This document shows positions 42,511 to 50,667 of a DNA stretch of 64,000 bases, in pieces (within the stretch, counting starts at the first letter, position 1; each line of letters begins with the position of its first letter). The stretch covers positions 558,001-622,000 of the forward strand of contig NZ_CP068983.1 of assembly GCF_016801025.1 (NCBI RefSeq), given 5' to 3'. The notes under the pieces were generated by a model. It ran no database searches. It saw nothing but the letters and a program-made list of their open reading frames with translations, and was not told the DNA's origin. The position numbers and the translations under genes were made by a program. The stretch is from Paradevosia shaoguanensis. Its GTDB lineage: Bacteria; Pseudomonadota; Alphaproteobacteria; Rhizobiales; Devosiaceae.

Positions 42511-43746
42511 TCAGGCGGAGGTCAGCGCCAGTCGTGTCAGCAGGCCGACCAGCTCGGCCTGCCGGTGCGTGCCGGTCTTGCGCATAAGACCGACAAGCTG
42601 GTTGCGGAGCGTCTGCTTGGAAACCAGCCGCGCCTGGGCATATTCGGCCACCGTGCCGCCACCGAGCATAGCCTCGGCCAGCTCGGTCTCGGCTTCGGTC
42701 AGCCCAAAGGCTCGCCAGAGCATGTCGGCCGGCAGGGCCGGCATGCCGGAGGCGCCGTGGACGATCAGCATCGTGATCGGTCCGCTGTCGAAAAGCGCCT
42801 CGTGCAGCTGGTAGGTCGCCTCGCTCGCCGAGACGACCGGCCGCGCGATGGCGAAGTAGCGGCCATTGGCGGAGTCAAAGGCGAAGATCGAGGTCGAGGA
42901 ACGCCGGGCGGCGGCGCGGGAAACGAAGTCACGCAGATGGGAATCCACCACGCCATCGGTCGCGCGCAGGACGGCACGATCCCCGAGGAACGGTCCCGTG
43001 CCGCTGCGGCGAAGCGCATCGGCATGATGATTGGCATAGACCACGCGCATATCCGCGCCGAGGAGGAAGACGGGAAAGGCGAGGTCGTCCACGACGTTGC
43101 CGAGATAGTCCTTGGCAGCGCGTGCGCTTTCGAGGGCGTGGTGGAAGTGGAAGGCCGCGTCGCCGAGAATGGTTCCGGCCCGATCGCGCACCAGGCGCTC
43201 ATCCTCGACGCCATAGCGCAGCTCGATCGCAAGCTGACGAGCGCCCGAGCGTAGCACGACGAAGCCCGTGGCGGCGTCGAACCTGCCCTGTCGCCCGAGC
43301 CATTCGGTGTAGTAGGGCGAATCCAGTGCCTGGCCACGCTCGGCCAGGTCCTCGTCCTGGTAGAGGTGTCCGGGCGGCCAGTTGCCCAGCGCCTCGCGCC
43401 AGGGGTTGAGCCGCGCATAATGAGTCACATAGGCGGCCGCCGCCGACGGCGAGAGGCCACGCTGGGCGAAGACCAGGTTGCGGCCGGTGACGAGGTCGTC
43501 GCCGGACACCATGATGGCGCAGCCAGGAAAGGCCGCGGCCAGCGTATCGAGGAAGTTATCCCAACCTGCCCTGCCCCGGGCCAGGTCGTAGATGCAGCTT
43601 ATCAGGCTGTTATACGGGTAGTTGGAAACGCGGCGGACCAGAAAATGCCGGGCGGTATTTTCGTCAGCCTGACCCCAGCCCGGTGTGGCCGGGGGACTGG
43701 AGAGCGGCGGCATGGGCAGCCGGCCCCGCTCGTAAAATTGCTTCAT
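42511..43746 (-). CDS. LuxR-type HTH transcriptional regulator
   Basis: A 411-residue protein. The last 65 residues form a LuxR/GerE-type helix-turn-helix ('FGLTEAETELAEAMLGGGTV', 'VSKQTLRNQLVGLMRKTGTH'). The preceding 340 residues contain no receiver domain; a PAS-like block around 'LAFPVFLLGADMRVVYANHH' suggests small-molecule or redox sensing. It is divergent from the curlin genes across 436 bases and is the obvious candidate for their control, in the role the LuxR-family CsgD plays in E. coli; that is inference. A Fnr/FixK-like palindrome lies 106 bases before its start. Confidence 0.82.
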   Translation of the reverse strand: MKQFYERGRLPMPPLSSPPATPGWGQADENTARHFLVRRVSNYPYNSLISCIYDLARGRAGWDNFLDTLAAAFPGCAIMVSGDDLVTGRNLVFAQRGLSPSAAAAYVTHYARLNPWREALGNWPPGHLYQDEDLAERGQALDSPYYTEWLGRQGRFDAATGFVVLRSGARQLAIELRYGVEDERLVRDRAGTILGDAAFHFHHALESARAAKDYLGNVVDDLAFPVFLLGADMRVVYANHHADALRRSGTGPFLGDRAVLRATDGVVDSHLRDFVSRAAARRSSTSIFAFDSANGRYFAIARPVVSASEATYQLHEALFDSGPITMLIVHGASGMPALPADMLWRAFGLTEAETELAEAMLGGGTVAEYAQARLVSKQTLRNQLVGLMRKTGTHRQAELVGLLTRLALTSA

Positions 43747-44182
43747 CTTGCCCCTCTTCCTTCAGAGTGCACATATTGCCTGCCCCACCGCTCTCTTTGT
43801 GCCCCTGTCGGTATCGGGTGTCGGAGTTATGTGCCCGAAGTCGAAGACTGTCATTGACCTGCGTCAATGGCCGGGCCCCAGCTAGACCAGTTGGTTTAGT
43901 ATGTTCATCCCATTTTCCGTGCATTTGCCGCGTCGTTGACGCCGATTTGAGCGCCGCCCCACGAAAAGGTATGGCATCGGCCTGCAGAGCACATAGGGCG
44001 ACCTACGAAATGTAACGCCGACTCACTCGGCCATACGCAAGGACCGTTGCACCGGCACCGGCGGGGTGATCCTCGACACGGGCGGAAGTACGGCTTCCGG
44101 CTCGAAAACCGGGCGGGTTTGGCGCCCTCTGATGACAGCCGAAGGGTTCGGCATTTCAGCTTTTCATCAGAGGGAGACTACC
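43747..44182. other. Divergent regulatory region of LuxR gene and curlin operon
   Basis: A 436-base gap with no supportable gene. It holds the Fnr/FixK-like palindrome at 43,852 and presumably both promoters. The downstream half (44,030-44,180) is the leader of the curlin gene and includes 'TTCAGCTTTTCATCAGAGGGAG', the curlin ribosome site. Confidence 0.6.
43852..43869. promoter_or_regulatory. Fnr/FixK-type binding palindrome
   Basis: CATTGAC-CTGC-GTCAATG, a perfect 7-bp inverted repeat containing TTGAC-N4-GTCAA, which fits the TTGAY-N4-RTCAA consensus of Fnr/FixK/Anr regulators. It lies 106 bases upstream of the LuxR-type gene and 314 bases upstream of the first curlin gene, and a Crp/Fnr regulator gene is nearby. 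Confidence 0.7.
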
Positions 44183-44608
44183 ATGATCAAGAGTGTTTTC
44201 GGTGCAGCGGCCATCCTGGCGATCGCTTCCACGTCTGCCTTCGCGGGCAATATTTCGATCGTGAATCAGAGCGGGTGGAAGAACAACCAGGAGACCTTCC
44301 AGGCCGGCAGTAACTTCTCCGGCATCGACCAGACCGGCGCCCGCAACAATGCGGCTGTCGAGCAATATGGCCTCGGCAATGCCCAGGGCACGATCCAGGT
44401 CGGCCGGCACAATGATGCCTATACGGGCCAGGAAGGCGTCGCCAACGAGTCGCTGACCACGCAGGCCGGCAAGTACAATGCCTCGGGAACCTGGCAGAGC
44501 GGCTTCGGCAATGGTGCGGCCACCACTCAGCTGGGCCATGGCAATTATTCGGAGACCTCGCAGTCCGGCGCGGGGAACACTTCCAACACGGTCCAGGTGA
44601 ACTTCTGA
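44183..44608 (+). CDS. Curlin repeat protein (CsgA-like major fibre subunit)
   Basis: A 141-residue secreted protein: signal peptide 'MIKSVFGAAAILAIASTSAFA', then about ten 11-residue repeats of the form xxxxQxGxxNx (for example SGIDQTGARNN, AAVEQYGLGNA, SGTWQSGFGNG, SETSQSGAGNT). The spaced Gln, Gly and Asn are the ladder residues of curli amyloid subunits. It should be exported across the outer membrane and assemble into extracellular fibres for biofilm or attachment. GAGGGAG precedes the ATG. A strong hairpin and a second curlin-like gene follow. No csgG/E/F gene is in the window. Confidence 0.88.
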   Translation: MIKSVFGAAAILAIASTSAFAGNISIVNQSGWKNNQETFQAGSNFSGIDQTGARNNAAVEQYGLGNAQGTIQVGRHNDAYTGQEGVANESLTTQAGKYNASGTWQSGFGNGAATTQLGHGNYSETSQSGAGNTSNTVQVNF

Positions 44609-44617
44609 CCTGGGTCC

Positions 44618-44660
44618 CGGAGGATGCGGTAGCGCCCCGCTATTCCCCCCGCATCCTCCG
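44618..44660 (+). terminator. Nested hairpin after first curlin gene
   Basis: A perfect 12-bp stem CGGAGGATGCGG / CCGCATCCTCCG encloses a second hairpin TAGCG-CCCC-CGCTA. It begins 10 bases after the curlin stop and has no T run, so it probably protects the upstream mRNA or thins transcription into the next gene rather than ending it fully. Confidence 0.7.
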
Positions 44661-44696
44661 CCCCTTCCACGCAGTCGTTCAAACGGAGGAAGTGCT

Positions 44697-45047
44697 ATGA
44701 GGTGTTTGATACTGGCCGCGGTTCTGGCCACCGCTATCCCGGCCGTGCCCGCCTATGCAGGCAGCCTTCCGGTCAAGGGACAATTCGGCGGCAACGTTTC
44801 GGTTACCGTCCAGAGCGGCACGGACAACACCGCATCGATCAACGTGACGGGTTCGCATAATTTCACGTCGATCGCGCAATCGGGCGAAGGCCACACCTTC
44901 AACCAGACCATCACCGGGTCCAACCAGAACCTGGCGGTGATCCAGATGAACTCGCAGAAATTCGATGGCATCCGGTCGTCGATGCATTCGACCTCCGATG
45001 GCAGCTCGACCTATGTCATCGAGATCACGCCCCGGGCTCCGGATTGA
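44697..45047 (+). CDS. Curlin-like minor protein
   Basis: A 116-residue secreted protein with signal peptide 'MRCLILAAVLATAIPAVPAYA'. The mature part starts with curlin-like strands (VSVTVQSGTDNTASINVTG, TSIAQSGEGHTFNQTITGSN) carrying Q/G/N at spacing near 11, then loses the repeat in a Ser-rich tail 'SSMHSTSDGSSTYVIEITP'. Fewer and poorer repeats than its neighbour suggest a minor subunit or nucleator (CsgB-like role), by inference. GGAGGAAGTGCT precedes the ATG. Confidence 0.75.
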   Translation: MRCLILAAVLATAIPAVPAYAGSLPVKGQFGGNVSVTVQSGTDNTASINVTGSHNFTSIAQSGEGHTFNQTITGSNQNLAVIQMNSQKFDGIRSSMHSTSDGSSTYVIEITPRAPD

Positions 45048-45150
45048 GGCTGGGGCCAACCGATCAGTCCGGCGCCTGACGGCGGCGGGCTGATTTTTGC
45101 GTTTGACTTGCCCCGGGCGGCGGCATCCGCGGGCAGAGTTGGGATCAAGA

Positions 45151-45528
45151 ATGATGCACCACCACGCCAGTCTGAGGGCCGCTCTCGTCATCGTCGCAAC
45201 CAGCGCTCCCCTGGCGTCAGCAAGCGGAGCTGAAAACATGAACTGCGACATCGTCAGGGTCGAAACACCATCCTCGATCGAGCTCGTCGGCAAGGTCTCC
45301 TCACCGGTGCCCGCCGAAGGCTCGTTCCACTTCGTGATCGAAAAGCAGGGGCCCGCCGGCCGCTCGGATATCACGCAATCGGGCGACTTCCTCGTCGGAT
45401 CGGACAGCACGGAAGAAGAGCTTGGGCGCGTAACGCTCGACACGGATCCGGGCGCCTTCTACGTCGCCCATCTGGTCGTCGAATGGCAGGGCGGCGAGAT
45501 CGACTGCCGCTACGATTCCCGTAACTAG
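45151..45528 (+). CDS. csgH: CsgH-like curli assembly chaperone
   Basis: A 125-residue protein with an N-terminal signal region ('SLRAALVIVATSAPLASASGA') and a ~95-residue mature domain beginning 'MNCDIVRVETPSSIEL' and ending 'GGEIDCRYDS'. The two end cysteines and the 'ITQSGDFLVGSD' strand match the immunoglobulin-like CsgH proteins of alphaproteobacteria, periplasmic inhibitors of premature curli polymerisation and functional analogues of CsgC. Its place directly after two curlin genes supports this. The ATG at 45151 (or 45154) has only a weak ribosome site. Confidence 0.75.
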   Translation: MMHHHASLRAALVIVATSAPLASASGAENMNCDIVRVETPSSIELVGKVSSPVPAEGSFHFVIEKQGPAGRSDITQSGDFLVGSDSTEEELGRVTLDTDPGAFYVAHLVVEWQGGEIDCRYDSRN

Positions 45529-45536
45529 CCGGGCTT

Positions 45537-46898
45537 TCAGAAGCTGCCGCTCAGCGTAGCCTTGATGCCGAAGTTCCAGGCATCGGCGAAGGCGATACTG
45601 GTTGACTGCGTACCGGCGCCATTGGGATAGGTCAGCGAGCCGGAGCCAGCTCCCTGCGTGGATTGCACGGTAGGTCCGGAGCGCGTGAGGGTCGGCACTT
45701 TCGAGATGTATTCGACCGTACCGGTGAACCCCAGCAGGAGATTGGCGGCGATCGGGAAGTTGAAGCCGGCCTCGCCCTTGGCGAACCAGGCGACGCCGTG
45801 CTCCTCGGCGCTGGCCCTGCCGACATCGAATGTCTGCAGGTCGGTCGCGTTCCCGCCCGTGGGGATCGGGAAAATGGCAAGGTCGCGCCCGCGATAGGTC
45901 GCGTCGAACGCACGGATGCCGCCTTCGATGGCGCCGTTCAGCGTAATGTTGTTCTCGAGGGTATGGCTGACCGAAAGCCCGACGCCGCCACCATAATAGT
46001 TCGCATCGAGCTGCTCGAACCGGCGCAGGCCGAGGGTCGGGAAGGTCGTGGTCGCGCCGGCCACTTCGGGGAGATCGAACGTTGTGACGGTCGAGATTTC
46101 CTGCCGTAGCGCGCGATAGCCGGCGGTGATGTAGGGCGTAAAGCTGGTCGGATCGACCGACGGCGGCGAGAGGCCGAACGAGGCATCGGCGCCGTAGTAG
46201 ACGAAGCTGCGATAGGTGTTGGTGCGGATCGTGGTGCCGGTCAGGTCGCCCACACCCACGAAGACATAGCCGCGCGGATCGGCAGCGGCGGCGAAAGCGG
46301 CCGCGCTGGGCGTCGTGCCGTCAGTGGCGACGCCCGAGAAGATCACGCCGGTATTGTCGCCGGTTAGGGTCACGGCCGGCGAGACGACGCCGCCACCGAC
46401 TGGCGAAATCGTGTTCTGGGTGATGGTCGCGCCTCCGCCCGGCGTGGTCAGCGACACCGAGGCATTGGCCGTCGCGCCGCCCGGGCCGGTGGTGGTGTCC
46501 AGGCTGATCGTTGCCGTACTCTGGGTATTGCCCGAGAGCACGATGGTGCCGGGCCCCGAAAGCGTGGTTGTCGAGGTCGCGGTATTGCCGCCGATGCCGA
46601 TGAAGAGCGAGAGATTGCCGATGAGGTCGAAGCCGGCGAACGTGCCCAGCTTGCGGCCGATATCGAAACCCATCATCACGCCGGGAATGGTCTGGACGCC
46701 AGAGCCGGTGATCGGCCCGCCGCTACCGGTCACGCCGGATGGTACGTCCGACAACGTCATCATCATGGCGCCGCCCGACTCGCTCATGATGGTCGGCGTG
46801 TAATCCTGTTGCGGCTGATCCTGAGCGATCGCCGCGCTGGCGGAGAGCACAGGAAGGACTGCCCAGGTCGATAGCTGGCCTACGACACATTTCCGCAT
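45537..46898 (-). CDS. Putative outer-membrane beta-barrel protein
   Basis: A 453-residue protein. A signal peptide (cleavage after 'SASAAIAQ') is followed by a Gly/Thr/Ser-rich region (about 75-190) and a C-terminal part with alternating hydrophobic strands, ending in 'NFGIKATLSGSF', the terminal-Phe signature of outer-membrane barrels. 'SFTPYITAGYRAL', 'YGGGVGLSVSHTLENNITLN' and 'WFAKGEAGFNFPIAANLLLG' are barrel-like strands. No CsgG resemblance is seen, so a role in curlin export is not implied, though it lies convergent with csgH, 8 bases apart. Family is not recognised. Confidence 0.7.
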   Translation of the reverse strand: MRKCVVGQLSTWAVLPVLSASAAIAQDQPQQDYTPTIMSESGGAMMMTLSDVPSGVTGSGGPITGSGVQTIPGVMMGFDIGRKLGTFAGFDLIGNLSLFIGIGGNTATSTTTLSGPGTIVLSGNTQSTATISLDTTTGPGGATANASVSLTTPGGGATITQNTISPVGGGVVSPAVTLTGDNTGVIFSGVATDGTTPSAAAFAAAADPRGYVFVGVGDLTGTTIRTNTYRSFVYYGADASFGLSPPSVDPTSFTPYITAGYRALRQEISTVTTFDLPEVAGATTTFPTLGLRRFEQLDANYYGGGVGLSVSHTLENNITLNGAIEGGIRAFDATYRGRDLAIFPIPTGGNATDLQTFDVGRASAEEHGVAWFAKGEAGFNFPIAANLLLGFTGTVEYISKVPTLTRSGPTVQSTQGAGSGSLTYPNGAGTQSTSIAFADAWNFGIKATLSGSF

Positions 46899-47114
46899 GA
46901 TGCCACACAGGACGATTGCGTGAAGTGCCCCCTCACAAACACTACCTCAAGTCATTGCCGTGTTCTTGCGAAAACAAGCAACGAGCAATCGGTAACCATA
47001 GTTGTGTATCCTTTTTACAATGCCGGCTATTACCTAAAAGTGAGTATTGCCCGCCACTTTACTGTGATGAGCAAGCAAAATTCACGAGCGATATGAAGTA
47101 GTTGCCGATGGGGA
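46899..47114. other. AT-richer gap before the outer-membrane protein gene
   Basis: 216 bases that are notably less GC-rich than their surroundings, upstream of the outer-membrane barrel gene and downstream of the BmpA-type permease gene. They probably contain the barrel gene's promoter. No operator or RNA was recognised. Confidence 0.5.
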
Positions 47115-48065
47115 TCAGGCCCCGTCGGATTTATGGCGCCTGAGCGGCGCCCCGAGCGCCGCAGGAGCGCCGGTGCGGCCCGCCGCGATGGCGAGGACTA
47201 CGATGGTCAGCACATAGGGCAGCATCAGCAGGAACTGGAGGGGGATGTTCCAGGGCAGGAGCTGGGTGCGTAGCTGCAGGGCATCGGCGGCGCCGAAGAG
47301 CAGAGCCGCGGCGAGAATGCCGAAGGGGTAGCGGCGGCCCAGGATCAGCATGGCGAGCGCGATGTAGCCGCGGCCCGAGGTCATGTTGTCGATGAAAAGG
47401 CCGGTGGCGCTGAGCGAGAGGAAGGCTCCGCCCAGACCCGCCAAGGCGCCGCCTGCGAGGAGACAGAGATAGCGGATGCGGGGGACGTTGAGGCCGAGGG
47501 TTTCGGCGGCCTCGGGGTGTTCGCCGGCGGCGGAGATGGCGAGGCCGATTGTCGAGCGGTGCATGATGACCCAGGCGAGGACGACGATAAGCAGCGCCAG
47601 ATAGGTCAGCGGATCGTGCTGGAAGAGCAGCGGGCCGATAATGGGTATCTGGGCGAGCGCGCCGAAATCGATGGGCTGGAAATTGTCGATGCGCGGGGAC
47701 GAGGTGCCCGAGCCGAAGAAGAGGCGGAAGAAGAAGCCGGTGACGCCAACCATGAGGAGGTTGAGGGCAATGCCGACCACCACCTGGTTGGAACCGATGG
47801 TAATGGCGAAGACCCCGAGCACGAGGCCGAGCAGCGCGCCCGCAACGATGGCGGCGAGGACGCCGACGATGAGCGAACCCGAGGCATAGGCGGCGGCGAA
47901 GCCGACAAAGCAACCGAGCAGCATCATGCCTTCGAGGCCGATATTGAGGACGCCGGACTTTTCCGAGAACATGCCGCCGATGGCGGCCAAGAGGATCGGG
48001 ATGGCCATGCGGACGCTGGCGGCAATGAAGCCGGCGAGGACGGCGTTGTCGAGGATATCCATCAT
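47115..48065 (-). CDS. ABC transporter permease (nucleoside/BmpA type, second subunit)
   Basis: A 316-residue inner-membrane permease of the branched-chain-like BPD_transp_2 family (NupQ/YufQ group). About nine membrane helices are visible; 'NIGLEGMMLLGCFVGFAAAY' and 'GLNVPRIRYLCLLAGGALAGLGGAFL'-type motifs (the second around residues 190-215) are characteristic. It is the last of four overlapping genes (ATGA at 48062-48065) of a BmpA-type nucleoside importer. Confidence 0.85.
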   Translation of the reverse strand: MMDILDNAVLAGFIAASVRMAIPILLAAIGGMFSEKSGVLNIGLEGMMLLGCFVGFAAAYASGSLIVGVLAAIVAGALLGLVLGVFAITIGSNQVVVGIALNLLMVGVTGFFFRLFFGSGTSSPRIDNFQPIDFGALAQIPIIGPLLFQHDPLTYLALLIVVLAWVIMHRSTIGLAISAAGEHPEAAETLGLNVPRIRYLCLLAGGALAGLGGAFLSLSATGLFIDNMTSGRGYIALAMLILGRRYPFGILAAALLFGAADALQLRTQLLPWNIPLQFLLMLPYVLTIVVLAIAAGRTGAPAALGAPLRRHKSDGA

Positions 48066-49117
48066 GCGGCGGCTCCCGTCTTCTTGCGCCAGAAGCGGGG
48101 CATGACGTTCTGGGCCAGGAGGAAAAGGACGACGAGCGCCTGGATGATCATGGTGAGCGAGGACGGCACACCGACAGCGGATTCCATGGTGGTTGAGCCG
48201 ACCTGGAGCGCGGCGAAGAGGGCGGCGGCGAAGAGGACGCCGATGGGGTTGGTCTGGCCGAGCAAAGCCACGATGATGGCGGTGTAGCCATAGCCGGGCG
48301 AAAGGTTCTCGATCATGCGGCGCTGCACGCCGGCGACTTCGGTGAAGCCGGCAAGGCCCGCCAGGGCCCCGCAGGTGAGGAAGCCGACGACGATGACGCG
48401 GCGGACGTTGATGCCGGCATTTTCGGCGGCACGCGGGTTTTGGCCGGTGGCACGCAGGCGGAAGCCGGCGACGGTGCGCCAGAGATAGAGCTGGGCGATG
48501 AAGGCGGCAGCCACCGCGATGACGATGCCGAAGTGGAGGCGTGTGCCGGGCACGAGCACCGGCAGACGGGCTTCGGCGCCGAGGCGAACGGTCTGCGCCA
48601 GGGCCGAGCCGGGATCGTGCAGCGGGCCGTGGAGCAGGTAGCCGACGAAGAAGATGCCGATGTAGTTGAGCATGATGGTGGTGATGAGCTCATCGGACCG
48701 GAAACGCAGCTTGAGAACCGCCGCGATGCCGGACCAGAGGGCGCCGCCCACGGCAGCGGCCACGGCCATGAGCGAGAGGGCGAGCAATTGCGGCTGGCCA
48801 TCGAGGAGCGTGCCGACATAGGCGGCGCTGATGCCGCCGATGAAGAGCTGGCCTTCGGCGCCGACATTGAACACCCCTGCCCTGAAGGCCAGCGCGATGC
48901 CGATGCCGCACAGCGCCAGCGGCACGGTGCGGATGGCGGTTTCGGCCAGGCCATTGGTCGAGCCGAGCGAGGCGGAGAACAGCGCACCATAGGCGGCGAT
49001 GGGATCACGGCCGAGGGCGAGGATGAGAAGCGCGCCGGCGAGGAGCGCCAGCAGCACGGCGACGATGCCGGAAAGGAGGTTGCGCGCGACGAGCGTGCGG
49101 CGGACGGTTTCGATCAT
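48062..49117 (-). CDS. ABC transporter permease (nucleoside/BmpA type, first subunit)
   Basis: A 351-residue inner-membrane permease (NupP/YufP group), longer at the N-terminus than its partner. 'FNVGAEGQLFIGGISAAYVG' is the typical helix motif and 'GFLTCGALAGLAGFTEVAG' occurs in the second half. Its ATG overlaps the stop of the ATPase gene. Together the two permeases form the channel. Confidence 0.85.
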   Translation of the reverse strand: MIETVRRTLVARNLLSGIVAVLLALLAGALLILALGRDPIAAYGALFSASLGSTNGLAETAIRTVPLALCGIGIALAFRAGVFNVGAEGQLFIGGISAAYVGTLLDGQPQLLALSLMAVAAAVGGALWSGIAAVLKLRFRSDELITTIMLNYIGIFFVGYLLHGPLHDPGSALAQTVRLGAEARLPVLVPGTRLHFGIVIAVAAAFIAQLYLWRTVAGFRLRATGQNPRAAENAGINVRRVIVVGFLTCGALAGLAGFTEVAGVQRRMIENLSPGYGYTAIIVALLGQTNPIGVLFAAALFAALQVGSTTMESAVGVPSSLTMIIQALVVLFLLAQNVMPRFWRKKTGAAA

Positions 49118-50667
49118 CAGGCGGCCTTGCCCGCGAGCATCAGCCCGAGCTTTTCCATGGTGACGTCCTTGCGCTCGATGATGCCGATGATGCGGCCCTT
49201 GAACATGACCGCAATGCGGTCCGAGAGCGCCAGGATTTCGTCGAGTTCGGTGGAGACCAGCATCACGGCAGCGCCCTTGCGGCGGCTTTCGAGCAGCTGG
49301 TTGTGGAGGAAGGCGGTGGCGCCGATGTCGAGGCCGCGCGTGGGCTGCACGGCGACGACGAGGCGCGGATCGCGGCTCATGGCGCGGCCGAGCACGACCT
49401 TCTGCTGATTGCCGCCCGAGAGTTCGCCGATAGGCTGGTCGATGCCCGAGCAGCGCACGTCGAAGTTCTCGACGATAGCCTCGGCATTGGTGCGCAGGGC
49501 GCCGTTGTCGATGAGGCCGGAGCGCGAAAGCGGGGCCGCGCCGATGGTTTCGGAGGCGGCGTTCTCGGCGATGGACATGGGCGAAAAGATCGCGGTGCGG
49601 TGGCGATCCTCGGGGATATGGGCGAGACCGGCGGCGATGCGGTCGGCGACGGGCGCGGCGGCCAGCGGCTTGCCGTCGATGGAGATGGCGCCCGAATCGA
49701 GGCGGCGAAGGCCGACGACGGCTTCGGCCAGTTCCTGCTGACCATTGCCGTCGACGCCGGCAATGCCGACGATTTCGCCCGAGCGGATGGTGAGGGTGAC
49801 GTCGTCGAGCCGGGTGAGGCCGCGCTCATCCTTGAGGGTAAGGGCACTCAGATCGAGGATCGGGGCGGCGTTCTGGTTGGCGGGCTCATCGAGCTGCGGC
49901 AGGGTCACGTCGGCGCCGACCATGGCGCGGGCGACTTCGCGCTCATTGGTGTCGCGGGTGACGAAGCTGGCAGCGACCTTGCCGCGGCGGAGCACGGTGA
50001 TGCGGTCGGTGACGGCCATGACTTCGTGCAGCTTGTGGCTGATAAAGATGATGGCGGTGCCGGCCTTGGCCAGCGAACGCAGGACTTCGAAAAGGCCGGT
50101 GGCTTCCTGAGGGGTGAGAACGGCGGTGGGCTCATCGAGGATGAGGATTTTCGAGCCGCGATAGAGGGCCTTCAGGATTTCGGCGCGCTGCTGGCCGGCG
50201 ACGGAGAGCGAACCCGCCAGGGCGTTCGCATCGATCTCGAGGCCGCGCTCCTTGCCGAAGGCGGAAATCTCGCGAGCGAGGTCGCCGAGGCGCGGGAACC
50301 AGCGGCGGACGCCGGGAAGGCCGATGGAAATGTTCTCGGCAACGCTCATGGTGGGGATCAGCATGAAATGCTGGTGGACCATGCCGATGCCATGGGCCTG
50401 CGCATCGAGCGCGGAGGCGAGGTGGACGGGCTTGCCGTCGATCAGGACTTCCCCGCGCTGTGGCTGCAGGAGCCCGGCGAGAATGCGCATGAGCGTGGTC
50501 TTGCCGGCGCCGTTCTCGCCCAGAAGAGCGTGAATTTCGCCGGGCCTGACAGCAAAATCGACCGCGTCATTGGCGATGACGGGGCCGAACTGCACGCGGA
50601 TGTCGCGCATGTCGACAGCCGCCGGCACGAGGCCAGCGGCTGCGACGGATTGGTCAGCGGAGGTCAT
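49117..50667 (-). CDS. ABC transporter ATP-binding protein (nucleoside type, two NBDs)
   Basis: A 516-residue duplicated ATPase of the RbsA/NupO kind. Domain 1 has Walker A 'LGENGAGKTTLMRILAG' and signature 'LSVAGQQRAEILKALYRG'. Domain 2 has a degenerate Walker A 'GVDGNGQQELAEAVVG' with signature 'ELSGGNQQKVVLGRAMS'. The lack of the GKT lysine in the second domain is normal for this family. The ATG at 50667 overlaps the TGA of the SBP gene; the frame open to 51,072 upstream is antisense shadow. Confidence 0.88.
   Translation of the reverse strand: MTSADQSVAAAGLVPAAVDMRDIRVQFGPVIANDAVDFAVRPGEIHALLGENGAGKTTLMRILAGLLQPQRGEVLIDGKPVHLASALDAQAHGIGMVHQHFMLIPTMSVAENISIGLPGVRRWFPRLGDLAREISAFGKERGLEIDANALAGSLSVAGQQRAEILKALYRGSKILILDEPTAVLTPQEATGLFEVLRSLAKAGTAIIFISHKLHEVMAVTDRITVLRRGKVAASFVTRDTNEREVARAMVGADVTLPQLDEPANQNAAPILDLSALTLKDERGLTRLDDVTLTIRSGEIVGIAGVDGNGQQELAEAVVGLRRLDSGAISIDGKPLAAAPVADRIAAGLAHIPEDRHRTAIFSPMSIAENAASETIGAAPLSRSGLIDNGALRTNAEAIVENFDVRCSGIDQPIGELSGGNQQKVVLGRAMSRDPRLVVAVQPTRGLDIGATAFLHNQLLESRRKGAAVMLVSTELDEILALSDRIAVMFKGRIIGIIERKDVTMEKLGLMLAGKAA

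Noticed and set aside
46916-47101. 61-codon Cys-rich frame before the outer-membrane gene
   Set aside because: TTG start, no ribosome site, and it occupies the likely promoter of the divergent gene.
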